Assembly: GCA_964624795.1 (NCBI GenBank) | Contig: CAZUZS010000006.1 | Location: 36,545-100,544 of the forward strand | DNA: 64,000 nt | From: CAZUZS01 sp964624795 | Lineage (GTDB): Bacteria > Calditrichota > Calditrichia > RBG-13-44-9 | Direction of reading: 5' to 3' | In this document: in pieces, positions 1 to 8,653 of the stretch | Layout: each line of letters begins with the position of its first letter | How positions within the stretch are numbered: position 1 is the stretch's first letter | Position numbers and translations under genes: made by a program | Notes under the pieces: generated by a model | Database searches by the model: none | What the model was told of the DNA's origin: nothing | What the model saw: only the letters and a program-made list of their open reading frames with translations

Positions 1-2
1 TG

Positions 3-104
3 GATGAGATGATGGAAGAGATCAGAAAGCAATTTTCCGCTTTAAGCGAAGTCCGCACTGCGATTTTTGCAACAGCAAGCATTCAACTAACAACCACAGG
101 CTGA
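3..104 (+). CDS. C-terminal end of an unidentified protein (partial)
   Basis: An open frame enters from the left edge and ends with TGA at 102-104, giving 33 residues (DEMMEEIRKQFSALSEVRTA... in part). It is too short to identify. It stops 3 bases before the next ATG at 108, so it is probably translationally coupled to the glycosyltransferase and part of the same exopolysaccharide operon. The function is unknown. Confidence 0.55.
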   Translation, partial: DEMMEEIRKQFSALSEVRTAIFATASIQLTTTG

Positions 105-107
105 AAA

Positions 108-1493
108 ATGTCGCCAAAACCAACTATTCTATTTATCACCACCCATTTTCCGCCCAGCGAAAATATAGGTACCCAGCGAATTGTGAAAATCATAAAGTAT
201 CTTCACCGTAAGGGCTGGAAAATTATTGTGTTGACCCAGAATGAAAAATATAATTCTCACACAAATGACAGTTATCGCTTCTACCTGCCTGAAGGTATCG
301 AGGTTTACCGAACCGGCAAACTGAATATTTTTGGTTTTTGGGATAATTTGAAAAAATCGGTAAAAACACAGAAAAAAGCGTCAGTCTCCAATGACCAGGG
401 ACCAACAACCGTATCGCAGGAAAACGGTAATGGCAGCAAGAGGTCCGTTCTTTTTGAAATTAAGGAAATCGTTACACTTCTGATGCGATATCCGGATGGC
501 GAGTCCGGCTGGGCCATCCCGGCGTTCCGGAAGGCATTCACGCTATTATTCCACCGCAAGATTGATTATGTTCTGGTTAGTTCGCCACCCCACACCCCGC
601 ATGTGTTCACAAATCTATTGAGAAAGCTGTTCCATTTTAAATACATCGTCGATTTCCGGGACCCGTGGTCCAGAAGCCAGTGGGTGACCGACAGAACACA
701 CTGGTTCCAGCGGCTGCAGTTCAGGATGGACGCACATTATGAAAGAAAGACTATCCGCCTCGCGGATTTCGTCATTTTTAACACACCAAACATGAGGGAA
801 GAATTTCTGAGCTTTTACCAGGACGAGAGTTTGAGCCGGAAATCAAAAGTTATCACCAACGGATATGATCCTGAATTTGGTGAGCAAATTCAAAAATCGG
901 AGCAGAAAACTTTGGCGGGAGGCGGAAGTGATCTGATCACAATAGTCCATGCCGGCACATTGTACAAGAAGAGAAATCCGGAAAGTATAATCGAAGCCCT
1001 GGCTGGTTTGAAAACAAAGAACAGCGAATTTGCCAAAAAAATCAGGCTGATTTTTATTGGTGGAGTTTCCCCGGAGCTAAGATATCTAAAGTCCTTTATC
1101 AGCGAAAAGGGTTTGGACGAGCAAATCATCTTCGAGACAAAAGTGTCCTACCAGGATATAATGCAGATGATGCGATCGGCAGATTGGCTTTTACTGCTTC
1201 AGCCCGGCACCGATTTTCAGATCCCGGCCAAATTTTTTGATTACCTGTTAACAAATCGCCCGATCTGGGCAGTTGTGGAAAGAAACTCAATCGGGGAACA
1301 GATGATTAAGGAACTGGGGGTCGGCGCTGTCTCAGATTGCCAGTCCTTAAATGAGTTGGAAGGCTTTTATGAAAGGCAGTGTGCGTTTCCCGACAAAATT
1401 TATCATCCGGACAAAGATAAGATTCGGCAGTTTGAAGTAAATCGCTTAACGGATGAGTTGATTGAATTTATTGATACAAACGGCCAGAGCTGA
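108..1493 (+). CDS. GT4-like glycosyltransferase
   Basis: This 461-residue protein probably transfers a sugar from an activated donor to a growing surface polysaccharide on the cytoplasmic face of the membrane. The N-terminal domain opens with a beta strand and the loop PPSENIGTQR, typical of family 4 glycosyltransferases. The C-terminal Rossmann half (from about residue 280) has a strand VHAGTLYKKRNPESI and a donor-binding region ending PAKFFDYLLTNRP, which resembles the GT4 E-x7-E region but has no clear pair of glutamates. No signal peptide is seen. The neighbours (polymerase, second GT4, deacetylase) support a role in exopolysaccharide or lipopolysaccharide assembly. The specific sugar cannot be read from the sequence. 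Confidence 0.8.
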   Translation: MSPKPTILFITTHFPPSENIGTQRIVKIIKYLHRKGWKIIVLTQNEKYNSHTNDSYRFYLPEGIEVYRTGKLNIFGFWDNLKKSVKTQKKASVSNDQGPTTVSQENGNGSKRSVLFEIKEIVTLLMRYPDGESGWAIPAFRKAFTLLFHRKIDYVLVSSPPHTPHVFTNLLRKLFHFKYIVDFRDPWSRSQWVTDRTHWFQRLQFRMDAHYERKTIRLADFVIFNTPNMREEFLSFYQDESLSRKSKVITNGYDPEFGEQIQKSEQKTLAGGGSDLITIVHAGTLYKKRNPESIIEALAGLKTKNSEFAKKIRLIFIGGVSPELRYLKSFISEKGLDEQIIFETKVSYQDIMQMMRSADWLLLLQPGTDFQIPAKFFDYLLTNRPIWAVVERNSIGEQMIKELGVGAVSDCQSLNELEGFYERQCAFPDKIYHPDKDKIRQFEVNRLTDELIEFIDTNGQS

Positions 1494-1737
1494 TTCAGTA
1501 CGTCCGAACGAGAGCGCCTGCCGGATGAACAGCAGTTCAAATCCAACTTTTAGGAATGTGAGACCCGTCAAAGTGGAATGTCCGATTTTATTTACTTTTA
1601 TCGGAATTTTGCGGGTGGGAACGCTGCTGCAAAAGGATTATTAATTTTGACATCTACCACAGGAAGATTGGAACGAATGAGAATGATTCAAAAGCAGTTG
1701 ACGGTTGGGAATTCATCCGGCGGAGAGAACAGGTGAT

Positions 1738-3096
1738 ATGAGTTTTACGGCTATTCTATTCCTCGCGATATACTTCACGGGATTACTCCTGACCCTGAAA
1801 AATCCCTATTACGGTATTGCAACCTACATTTTCGAATGGCATAACCACCCGAACTACCAGTGGTGGGGGGGCGAAGTGCCCGATCTCAGATGGTCCTACC
1901 TGATAGCTATTGTCACACTGATAAGTTGGATAATGAATCGGAAAAAACTGGACCCGCTTCATGAACCGGATTACAAACCGCTCATCTGGCTGGCGTTGTT
2001 CGTATTAAATTCATTTGTAGTATCGACCTTCTTTGCGGTTCTTCCGGATGATAGTTTTTCAAATGCCGAAGAATTGTTAAAAATTATGGTTTTCTATTTC
2101 CTTATGGTTCAGATTGTGAGGAATCCCAAAAATTACCGGTTAATGATCTGGATTTTTCTCCTTGGTGTGGCAAATTTTGGAAGAATTGCATTTGAAGTCG
2201 GCTCGAACCGCAACCTGGGGGTGATTGCTCCCAACGCAACCGAAGAGAACGCGCTGTCTGCTCATGTTCTGACAGCACTGCCTTTTTTTGCATTTTACTT
2301 TTTGCGCGGCAACAAAATTGAAAAAATCTTAGCAGTAGTTTCCATACCTTTCGCCCTTAACCTGATTATTTTGGCAAACAGCCGTGGTACTTTTGTGGGG
2401 CTGCTGGTAATTGCACTGCTGGCTTTGCTCTGGACACGCGGTAAGTTGCGGGTCGCAACAGTTTTTGCGATCGTATTAGGTGTTTTTTTATTTATGCGGC
2501 TGACTAATAATCAGTTCTGGGAACGACAGTCCACGCTTGCCGATGCTTCCGAAGACCGGGGTGGATCCGACCGCGTGTTTCTCTGGCGGGGCGGATTTCA
2601 TCTTATGCAGGATTATCCCATGGGGGTAGGCGGCGGCGGCTTCGAATATTATTCAGCCGATTACGTTCCGGAACTGGCCGAAAAAATTAGGGAGCAGGGA
2701 TGGGGCAAGGCGGTTCATAACACCATACTAAACGTGGGAACTGAATGGGGCTTTTTGGGGCTATTCTTTTTTCTTGGTTTTATTGTCCACTCCTTCCTGA
2801 TTGCATCGAATGTAAAACGGAGGGCAAAACTGCATCCCGAGTTATCGCACTACTACTTTGAAGCGATTGCGCTGCAACTGGCAATGATGGGATTGCTTGC
2901 TGCCGGTCTCTTTCACAACCGGCAATACGCGGAAATTCTCTACTGGCTGTGCGCTTTTGGTGTAATGCTCAGAAATATGCAAATGACGGAACTCAATAAA
3001 ATTGAAAATGAAGCGGAAACTGACCTGGAATCGGAGGTGTTTTTGCCCGAAGCCACAGCGGGAGAGATCCCCGATTTTGAGGCTGCTCAAAATTAA
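1738..3096 (+). CDS. O-antigen ligase / polymerase-like membrane protein (exosortase-associated type)
   Basis: The protein has about 452 residues and many hydrophobic segments. It matches the Wzy/WaaL (O-antigen ligase) architecture, with a large loop after the central helices and the motif AVHNTILNVGTEWGFLG, whose histidine corresponds to the conserved one in the Wzy_C domain. The N-terminus (KNPYYGIATYIFEW, then WSYLIAI) is like the O-glycosylation ligases found in exosortase-associated clusters. It should polymerise or ligate lipid-linked glycan at the periplasmic face. An upstream TTG at 1705 stays in frame, but the ATG at 1738 directly precedes the first membrane helix and follows a purine-rich stretch, so it is preferred. 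The charged C-terminal tail is cytoplasmic by inference. Confidence 0.78.
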   Translation: MSFTAILFLAIYFTGLLLTLKNPYYGIATYIFEWHNHPNYQWWGGEVPDLRWSYLIAIVTLISWIMNRKKLDPLHEPDYKPLIWLALFVLNSFVVSTFFAVLPDDSFSNAEELLKIMVFYFLMVQIVRNPKNYRLMIWIFLLGVANFGRIAFEVGSNRNLGVIAPNATEENALSAHVLTALPFFAFYFLRGNKIEKILAVVSIPFALNLIILANSRGTFVGLLVIALLALLWTRGKLRVATVFAIVLGVFLFMRLTNNQFWERQSTLADASEDRGGSDRVFLWRGGFHLMQDYPMGVGGGGFEYYSADYVPELAEKIREQGWGKAVHNTILNVGTEWGFLGLFFFLGFIVHSFLIASNVKRRAKLHPELSHYYFEAIALQLAMMGLLAAGLFHNRQYAEILYWLCAFGVMLRNMQMTELNKIENEAETDLESEVFLPEATAGEIPDFEAAQN

Positions 3097-3144
3097 ACCG
3101 CTATTAGCTGCACCCTTTCCATTAAAAAAAGAAATACGGTTCGA

Positions 3145-4296
3145 ATGCACGCAAATCATAAAATCCACGTTGCTCATATAATCAACAGAATAGGGCCTGC
3201 CGGCAAAGAATTGGGGATCGTCAAGCTAATTGAGCACATGGACCCAGACCGGTTCAAGATTACCATTATCCTCACCGATTCAATGCGCTACGTGGAACTC
3301 CCCGAAGATCGAAATTACGAAATAATCAGCCTGCATAGCACCAACGGAAATGACCCTAAATTGCCGTTTCGCATTCGCAATATCTTAAAAAAAGAAGAAA
3401 TCGATATCGTTCACACCCATTCCTGGGGTACACTGTTGGAAGGAATTTTAGGTGCCAAGCTGGCGCATGTGCCGGTCATTATTCATGGTGAGCATGGTAC
3501 GTTCCCGGTGGGATTCCCGCATAACTATTTCCAAAACCTGTTTTGGCGATCTACGGATCGGGTGGTATCCGTTTCGGACAATCTCAGAATCAAAATGGCC
3601 GGCGTTACCAATTTCCCGGGAGAAAAGATTAAGGTCATTCTGAATGGTGTGGATGAAAGTAAATTTTACCCGTCACAGGATCTGAGAAAACAGTTCCGTT
3701 CGCAGTTTGGCTTTCAGGAAGATGATTTTATTATCGGGACTGCTGGCCGCCTGCATGAGGTCAAAAACCAGGCAATGCTCATTAGGGCAGTTGCCGAACT
3801 CTTGGAAACGGGTAAGCAGGTACATTTGGTTCTTGCCGGATGGGGAGAATTAGAGAACGATTTAAGACAATTAGCTCACAAGCTGGGGACAGGTCAAAAT
3901 GTCCACTTTTTAGGGCTTCAGGATAATGTCAATTTAATTTTAAACGGCATGGATGTTTTTACCTTGACTTCGTTCAGCGAGGGATGTTCTAACGTGATCC
4001 AGGAGGCGATGTTTGCAGGAAAGCCGGTTGTTGCAACGAATGTTGGCGGCAATCCCGAATTGGTCTGTCCCGGTGAGACCGGCTTGCTGGTTGAGAGCGA
4101 CAACTCGCATGAATTGGCTCAAAGATTGTCCGAACTCTATGATCAAAAAGAGCTCAGGGAAAAATTCAGCAAAAATGCCAGGCATTTCGCGCTGAAACTT
4201 TTCTCCCTGTCGGCGATGGTCTCTTCCTATCAGAATCTTTATCTGGAGGAATGTAGACGCAAGTTCCCCAATGGGAAGGCAAAATATCATAATTAG
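3145..4296 (+). CDS. GT4 glycosyltransferase (GT-B fold)
   Basis: This is a complete 383-residue family 4 glycosyltransferase. The N-terminal domain begins HVAHIINRIGPAGKELG. The C-terminal domain has GTAGRLHEVKNQAMLI, LAGWGELENDL and the donor-binding E-x7-E region in FSEGCSNVIQEAMFAGKPVVAT. This is a textbook nucleotide-sugar binding site. It follows the polymerase by 48 bases on the same strand and precedes the deacetylase by 93 bases, so it should add a sugar during synthesis of the repeat unit of the same polysaccharide. It is similar to sugar transferases of exosortase/PEP-CTERM clusters, but no exosortase lies in the window. Confidence 0.88.
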   Translation: MHANHKIHVAHIINRIGPAGKELGIVKLIEHMDPDRFKITIILTDSMRYVELPEDRNYEIISLHSTNGNDPKLPFRIRNILKKEEIDIVHTHSWGTLLEGILGAKLAHVPVIIHGEHGTFPVGFPHNYFQNLFWRSTDRVVSVSDNLRIKMAGVTNFPGEKIKVILNGVDESKFYPSQDLRKQFRSQFGFQEDDFIIGTAGRLHEVKNQAMLIRAVAELLETGKQVHLVLAGWGELENDLRQLAHKLGTGQNVHFLGLQDNVNLILNGMDVFTLTSFSEGCSNVIQEAMFAGKPVVATNVGGNPELVCPGETGLLVESDNSHELAQRLSELYDQKELREKFSKNARHFALKLFSLSAMVSSYQNLYLEECRRKFPNGKAKYHN

Positions 4297-4389
4297 ATGG
4301 TGCCGGTTATGACCAATTCCTGTTCCGGCCATGAATTTGAACATCCGGCGGACCAGTATCGGCAATGTCGTTGAAAATCAAATAATAAA

Positions 4390-5379
4390 ATGAACAACAA
4401 AACCTCACCCATATATTGCATCATCTCCATTGATACGGAGGAAGAGAAAGAATGGGGAAAAGATTACCACCGTCATGATGCCTGTACCGTGGAAAATATT
4501 AAGCATCTTCATGGATTGCATGTTGTCTTCCGGAAATATGGCGTCAAGGCAACTTATCTCATTACCTACCCGGTGGCGGTCGATGACGAAGCGGTCGCCA
4601 TTCTCAAATCATTCCGTGACGAAGGCCTGGCAGAAATCGGTGCGCACCTTCATCCATGGTGTACGCCGCCTTATGAAGAAGAAATTACAGCAGCCAATAC
4701 TTTCACCCACAATTTGCCGGTCGATCTCCAATCGTCCAAATTCACGACATTGACGAATCTGATTACAGAACGGTTCGGGAAGAAACCGACATCATTTCGC
4801 GCCGGGCGCTACGGATTCGATGAAAAATTTATCCCGCTGTTGGAAAAACTGGATTACCGGGTGGATACCAGCGTTGTGCCTTTTCGTCTTGCCCAAAGAG
4901 AATTTGAACCCAACTTCGGCTACCTATCATCACTTCATCCATATTATTTGAATCATGGAAATAAAATGCAAGCAGGTAAGTCTTCGATTCTGGAGGTACC
5001 GCTCACTGTTGGCTTTACGCGGCCCGTCGCAAGGCTCATTGAAAAGAATTTCGTTTATTTCCCGGACATCGGGATCCGGAAAGCGCTACGTCTGCTGCTG
5101 CAGACCGACCTGGTCTGGCTGCGGCCGTCGTATTCCACGCTGGAGCAGATGATCGGGTTATCCAATACCCAAATTGGGAAGAAGCAGCCCATCCTGAACA
5201 TGATGTTCCATTCGAATGAGCTGATGCCGGGCGGATCAAAATACAATAAAACGACGGGCGATGTCGCGAGCTATATAGATAAACTTGACAAATATTTTGA
5301 TTATTTGACGAATCACTTTGATGTCAAATTTGTTGGATTGAGTGAGGCAGTTGAACTCCAGCATATTTCCAGGAAGTAG
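4390..5379 (+). CDS. Polysaccharide deacetylase family protein
   Basis: The 329-residue protein has a NodB-like fold. It has the catalytic-base segment ISIDTEEE near residues 13-19, a metal-binding segment GAHLHPW near residue 85, and an FRAGRYGFD segment in the position of the third NodB motif. It lacks a signal peptide, so it is cytoplasmic or uses an unusual export route. Family members remove N- or O-acetyl groups from glycans. As the last gene of the glycan cluster it is a candidate tailoring enzyme for the polymer or its precursor. The ATG at 4390 sits in an A-rich leader without a strong ribosome binding site. Confidence 0.8.
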   Translation: MNNKTSPIYCIISIDTEEEKEWGKDYHRHDACTVENIKHLHGLHVVFRKYGVKATYLITYPVAVDDEAVAILKSFRDEGLAEIGAHLHPWCTPPYEEEITAANTFTHNLPVDLQSSKFTTLTNLITERFGKKPTSFRAGRYGFDEKFIPLLEKLDYRVDTSVVPFRLAQREFEPNFGYLSSLHPYYLNHGNKMQAGKSSILEVPLTVGFTRPVARLIEKNFVYFPDIGIRKALRLLLQTDLVWLRPSYSTLEQMIGLSNTQIGKKQPILNMMFHSNELMPGGSKYNKTTGDVASYIDKLDKYFDYLTNHFDVKFVGLSEAVELQHISRK

Positions 5380-5527
5380 CCCGGGCGGTCTGCAAAGTCT
5401 GTCCCGGAAACATTCATGGGAATGATGTCTTCCAACCAGCAAAATTTCTATTGAATTTCTCATAAAAATCTCTATCAAATTGTCCTGTTTTATTTGTAAT
5501 TTTAACGGATTTATCCGGAACCTGGAC

Positions 5528-6766
5528 ATGAAATCGACGCACAGAAGAGCTGGCAGCACACCGACGGTTAAAAGTATCAATCGGCTGAAAACTATTGGAC
5601 GGGCACTAAGACACCGCAATTTTCGCCTGTTTTTTGGCGGGCAGGGCATTTCGCTGATCGGCACCTGGATGCAGCGGGTGGCCCTGAGCTGGCTTGTTTA
5701 CGAATTAACCAACTCCGCCTTTTTGCTGGGTGTGGTAGGATTTGCGGGACAGTTACCCACATTTCTCCTTACGCCGTTTGCCGGGGTTATGGCAGACCGC
5801 TGGGACCGCCATCGTGTCCTCATCATCACCCAGGGAATGGCTATGATCCAGGCGTTGATCCTTGCGCTGCTGGTTCTTGCTGGTCTAATCCGGGTCTGGG
5901 AGATCATTGTGCTCAGCATTTTCCTGGGTGTAATCAATGCATTGGACGCGCCTGTCCGGCAGTCTTTCATGATTGAGATGGTGGGAAACAAAGAAGATTT
6001 GGGCAATGCGATTGCGTTGAACTCCTCCATGGTAAACGGTGCGCGCATGATAGGGCCGTCTATAGCCGGCTTGCTGATTGCGGCGGTGGGTGAGGGAATC
6101 TGTTTCCTGATCAACGGCATCAGCTACCTGGCGGTGATTTACGCGCTGCTGGCAATGAAAGTAACCCATCGTAAACACCGCGTGCGGAAGTCCCGAATTT
6201 TACAGGAATTGCGGGAAGGATTCAATTACGCTTTCGGATTNNNNNNNNNNNNNNNNNNNNNNNNNNNNNNNNNNNNNNNNNNNNNNNNNNNNNNNNNNNN
6301 NNNNNNNNNNNNNNNNNNNNNNNNNNNNNNNNNNNNNNNNGCCATTTTTGGCGCCGGCCTGATTGTCTTTTCGCTGTCCGGGCTGATGTGGCTCTCTCTG
6401 GTTGTCCTGATGTTTGTGGGATTCGGTATGATGGTTCAGGTGGCGGCCAGCAATACCATCCTGCAAACCATCGTGGACGATGATAAACGGGGCCGGGTGA
6501 TGAGTTTCTATGCCATGGCCTTTATGGGAATGATGCCTTTTGGCAGTCTTATCATGGGATCGCTGGCAGGCAGGATTGGCGCACCTGGTTCGCTCATTTT
6601 TGGCGGGATTATTTGTCTCTCCGGCGCTGCCATTTTCTATTGGCGACTGCCCGTTTTGCGAAGATTCGTTCGCCCCATTTATGTGAAAATGGGAATAATT
6701 CCCGAAATTGCTACCGGAATCCAAACTGCCACCGAACCGACGCTTTCTGATAAAAATTCAAAATAG
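5528..6766 (+). CDS. MFS exporter, EntS-like (MFS_3), interrupted by a sequence gap
   Basis: This is a major facilitator of the MFS_3 family, which includes the enterobactin exporter EntS. The start has RHRNFRLFFGGQGISLIGTWMQRVALSWLVYELT, shown here in part as GGQGISLIGTWMQR. The loop GVMADRWDRHRVL and the late helix GFGMMVQVAASNT are family hallmarks. The ATG at 5528 is preferred over an upstream in-frame TTG because the sequence before it is not membrane-like. The 100-N gap at 6241-6340 removes the cytoplasmic loop end and about two or three helices. Family comparison suggests about 75-80 missing residues rather than the 33 implied by the placeholder. The substrate is unknown. Confidence 0.8.
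   Translation: MKSTHRRAGSTPTVKSINRLKTIGRALRHRNFRLFFGGQGISLIGTWMQRVALSWLVYELTNSAFLLGVVGFAGQLPTFLLTPFAGVMADRWDRHRVLIITQGMAMIQALILALLVLAGLIRVWEIIVLSIFLGVINALDAPVRQSFMIEMVGNKEDLGNAIALNSSMVNGARMIGPSIAGLLIAAVGEGICFLINGISYLAVIYALLAMKVTHRKHRVRKSRILQELREGFNYAFGXXXXXXXXXXXXXXXXXXXXXXXXXXXXXXXXXXAIFGAGLIVFSLSGLMWLSLVVLMFVGFGMMVQVAASNTILQTIVDDDKRGRVMSFYAMAFMGMMPFGSLIMGSLAGRIGAPGSLIFGGIICLSGAAIFYWRLPVLRRFVRPIYVKMGIIPEIATGIQTATEPTLSDKNSK
6241..6340. other. Assembly gap (100 N) inside the MFS exporter gene
   Basis: Exactly 100 N. The reading frame is the same on both sides, but the true length is not known. All three gaps in the window have the same length, which is the usual scaffolding placeholder. Confidence 0.95.
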
Positions 6767-6816
6767 AATGGGGTCGCTTGTCAGACGGAAGGTGCGCCGG
6801 TGCCAAGTCGTTGGTC

Positions 6817-7527
6817 TCATTCCGAGAACATATAACCTGCGCCGCGGACGCTCTTGATATGGACCGGATTTCCGGGATCCGGTTCAAAATATTTTCGCAG
6901 CCGGGAAATAAAATTATCAACCGTCCGGGTTTCGGTTTCGGAGCTCACATTCCACACATTCTCCAGCAGTTCCTTTCGCGAGACAATCTTGTCTTTATTT
7001 TCAATCAGGTAGCGAATGACCATCGCCTCTTGCTGGGTGAGCTGGAATTCACGGTTTCCGGAACGGCAGGTGAGATTGCGGAAATCTATCTCGTTCTCTC
7101 CGAAATGGTAAACCGGCCGATTGTCGGTAATGCTTTTATACCATGTTCTACGTTTCAGCATTCCTTTTACCCGCAGCAACAACTCCGGTAAATGGAACGG
7201 TTTCGTCAGGTAGTCATCGGCCCCGATTTCCAGTCCTTTCACACGATCTTTCGGACCTGTCCGGGCGGTGAGCATCAAGATGGGTAGTTGCGGCATCTGC
7301 TTCCTTAATCTCCGTGCAATTTCAAATCCATCGATATAAGGCAGCATGATGTCCAGGATGATAAGGTCGAATTCTTCCCTTTCAAAAATGCCGAGCGCCT
7401 CTTTTCCATCCTTTGCAATGGTGACACTATATCCTTCTTCTTTCAAATTATATTCCAGTCCCATGGCAAGGCTCTCTTCATCCTCAACCAGCAGAATCCG
7501 GCCGCTATTTGTTTCACCTTTGGTCAT
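6817..7527 (-). CDS. OmpR/PhoB-type response regulator
   Basis: The protein has 236 residues with a receiver domain followed by a winged-helix DNA-binding domain. The acidic pocket is VEDEES near residue 15. The phospho-acceptor is D59 in IILDIMLP. The switch lysine is in DDYLTKPFHLPELLLR. The effector domain ends RTVDNFISRLRKYFE...IKSVRGAGYMF, which is classic for the OmpR family and recognises direct repeats spaced about 11 bp. It overlaps its kinase gene by 14 bases, so the two are co-translated. The kinase start is close to a TTTTACA direct repeat that is a plausible autoregulatory site. Confidence 0.93.
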   Translation of the reverse strand: MTKGETNSGRILLVEDEESLAMGLEYNLKEEGYSVTIAKDGKEALGIFEREEFDLIILDIMLPYIDGFEIARRLRKQMPQLPILMLTARTGPKDRVKGLEIGADDYLTKPFHLPELLLRVKGMLKRRTWYKSITDNRPVYHFGENEIDFRNLTCRSGNREFQLTQQEAMVIRYLIENKDKIVSRKELLENVWNVSSETETRTVDNFISRLRKYFEPDPGNPVHIKSVRGAGYMFSE

Positions 7528-8542
7528 GTTTGAAATCCGGTTGGTTTTCGATCCGGCGGGTTCGCTTGAGAAGCCGGTTTAAATATTTTTTCTTTGTATG
7601 CCCAAACACCGGCAGTGTGATCCGGAAAGTAGTTCCGGCATTTTTTCCCTTGCTGGAAACTGTTATCGTTCCGCCGTGGTAGCGGATGATCTCCTTCACC
7701 ATATAAAGCCCCAGGCCAGTGCCCTTGATATTTGGGCTGTCGGCGTCATAGACCCGGTAGAATTTGTTGAAGATTTTTTGCAGATGTTCCCGCCGAATCC
7801 CGATTCCCCGGTCGCTGAATTCGATCAGGATTTCCTTCTCACTACAGGAAATTCGGACAGTGACCTGAACCTGTCCGACTGTATATTTAATGGCGTTGTC
7901 CACGAGATTGTCAAACACAATTTTAAAAGCATCGCGGTCAATTACTCCCTGGCAGGGAGCGCTTCCCGAAATGCCAATCGTCTCCCCCGGCAGTTTAAAC
8001 TGGTCCAGTGCACCCTCTCGTAGCTCCCGAATCAGCGGTTCGATGTCAAGAACGTGGTAGTTGTAGGCCATCTTCTTTTGCTCGATGATTGAGATATCAA
8101 GGATTGAATCGATCAAATTCTTGAGGCGGTTGGTATCTTTCATCATCAGTGCAATAAATGCCCGCTGTCTTTCCGGGGAAACCTTCCGAAAACTCAAAGT
8201 TTCCAGATAAAGCTGTATGGAAGCCAGCGGCGATTTTAGTTCATGGGTTACATTGGCAATAAAATAATCATAAAGGCGGGTGATGTTGATCTGTTTCGCC
8301 AGGTAGATGAAAATAAAATACATTCCCCCTAAAATAAACACCAGCAGAATCAATCCCCCTACCAGCGCCAAAACATTGTGGCTTTTGGAAGTAAACTGAG
8401 GTGAAAGCTTTTCGCCCACCTGCTTCAGGATGACATAATTGGTAACAAACCAGTATATCCAAAGCCCCAGCAGCGAGAGCCAGGCCAACTGCGCCAGAAT
8501 GAAGACCATGATGGGATGAAAAAAACCGAATCGTTTCGCCAT
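7514..8542 (-). CDS. Membrane sensor histidine kinase
   Basis: The protein has 342 residues. Two membrane helices (about 12-38 and 58-82) bracket a periplasmic loop of only about 20 residues, so sensing is likely within or at the membrane. No HAMP domain is evident. The dimerisation domain carries the phospho-acceptor H100 in NVTHELKSPLASIQLYLETL. The ATPase domain has the N box DNLVDNAIKYT, G1 FSDRGIGI and G2 KGTGLGLYMVK. The C-terminus is basic. It phosphorylates the regulator encoded directly downstream. The stimulus cannot be inferred, although the location between an exporter and a radical SAM gene hints at envelope stress or lipid state. Confidence 0.92.
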   Translation of the reverse strand: MAKRFGFFHPIMVFILAQLAWLSLLGLWIYWFVTNYVILKQVGEKLSPQFTSKSHNVLALVGGLILLVFILGGMYFIFIYLAKQINITRLYDYFIANVTHELKSPLASIQLYLETLSFRKVSPERQRAFIALMMKDTNRLKNLIDSILDISIIEQKKMAYNYHVLDIEPLIRELREGALDQFKLPGETIGISGSAPCQGVIDRDAFKIVFDNLVDNAIKYTVGQVQVTVRISCSEKEILIEFSDRGIGIRREHLQKIFNKFYRVYDADSPNIKGTGLGLYMVKEIIRYHGGTITVSSKGKNAGTTFRITLPVFGHTKKKYLNRLLKRTRRIENQPDFKHDQR

Positions 8543-8560
8543 GATTTTCGTGTTCCGGGG

Positions 8561-8578
8561 TTTTACACTACTTTTACA
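8561..8578. promoter_or_regulatory. Candidate response-regulator site: TTTTACA direct repeat, 11-bp spacing
   Basis: The heptamer TTTTACA occurs at 8561-8567 and again at 8572-8578, one helical turn apart. It lies in the 111-bp divergent region between the kinase gene (start 8542, minus strand) and the radical SAM gene (start 8654, plus strand). OmpR/PhoB-family dimers bind such tandem half-sites. It could mediate autoregulation and control of the divergent gene; this is inference. Confidence 0.4.
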
Positions 8579-8653
8579 TTCCCACTGAGATTTATTTCTT
8601 AAATTCTTTCCGGGTAAATATATGGCAGGAACATAACATTTAACAGGGAAATT

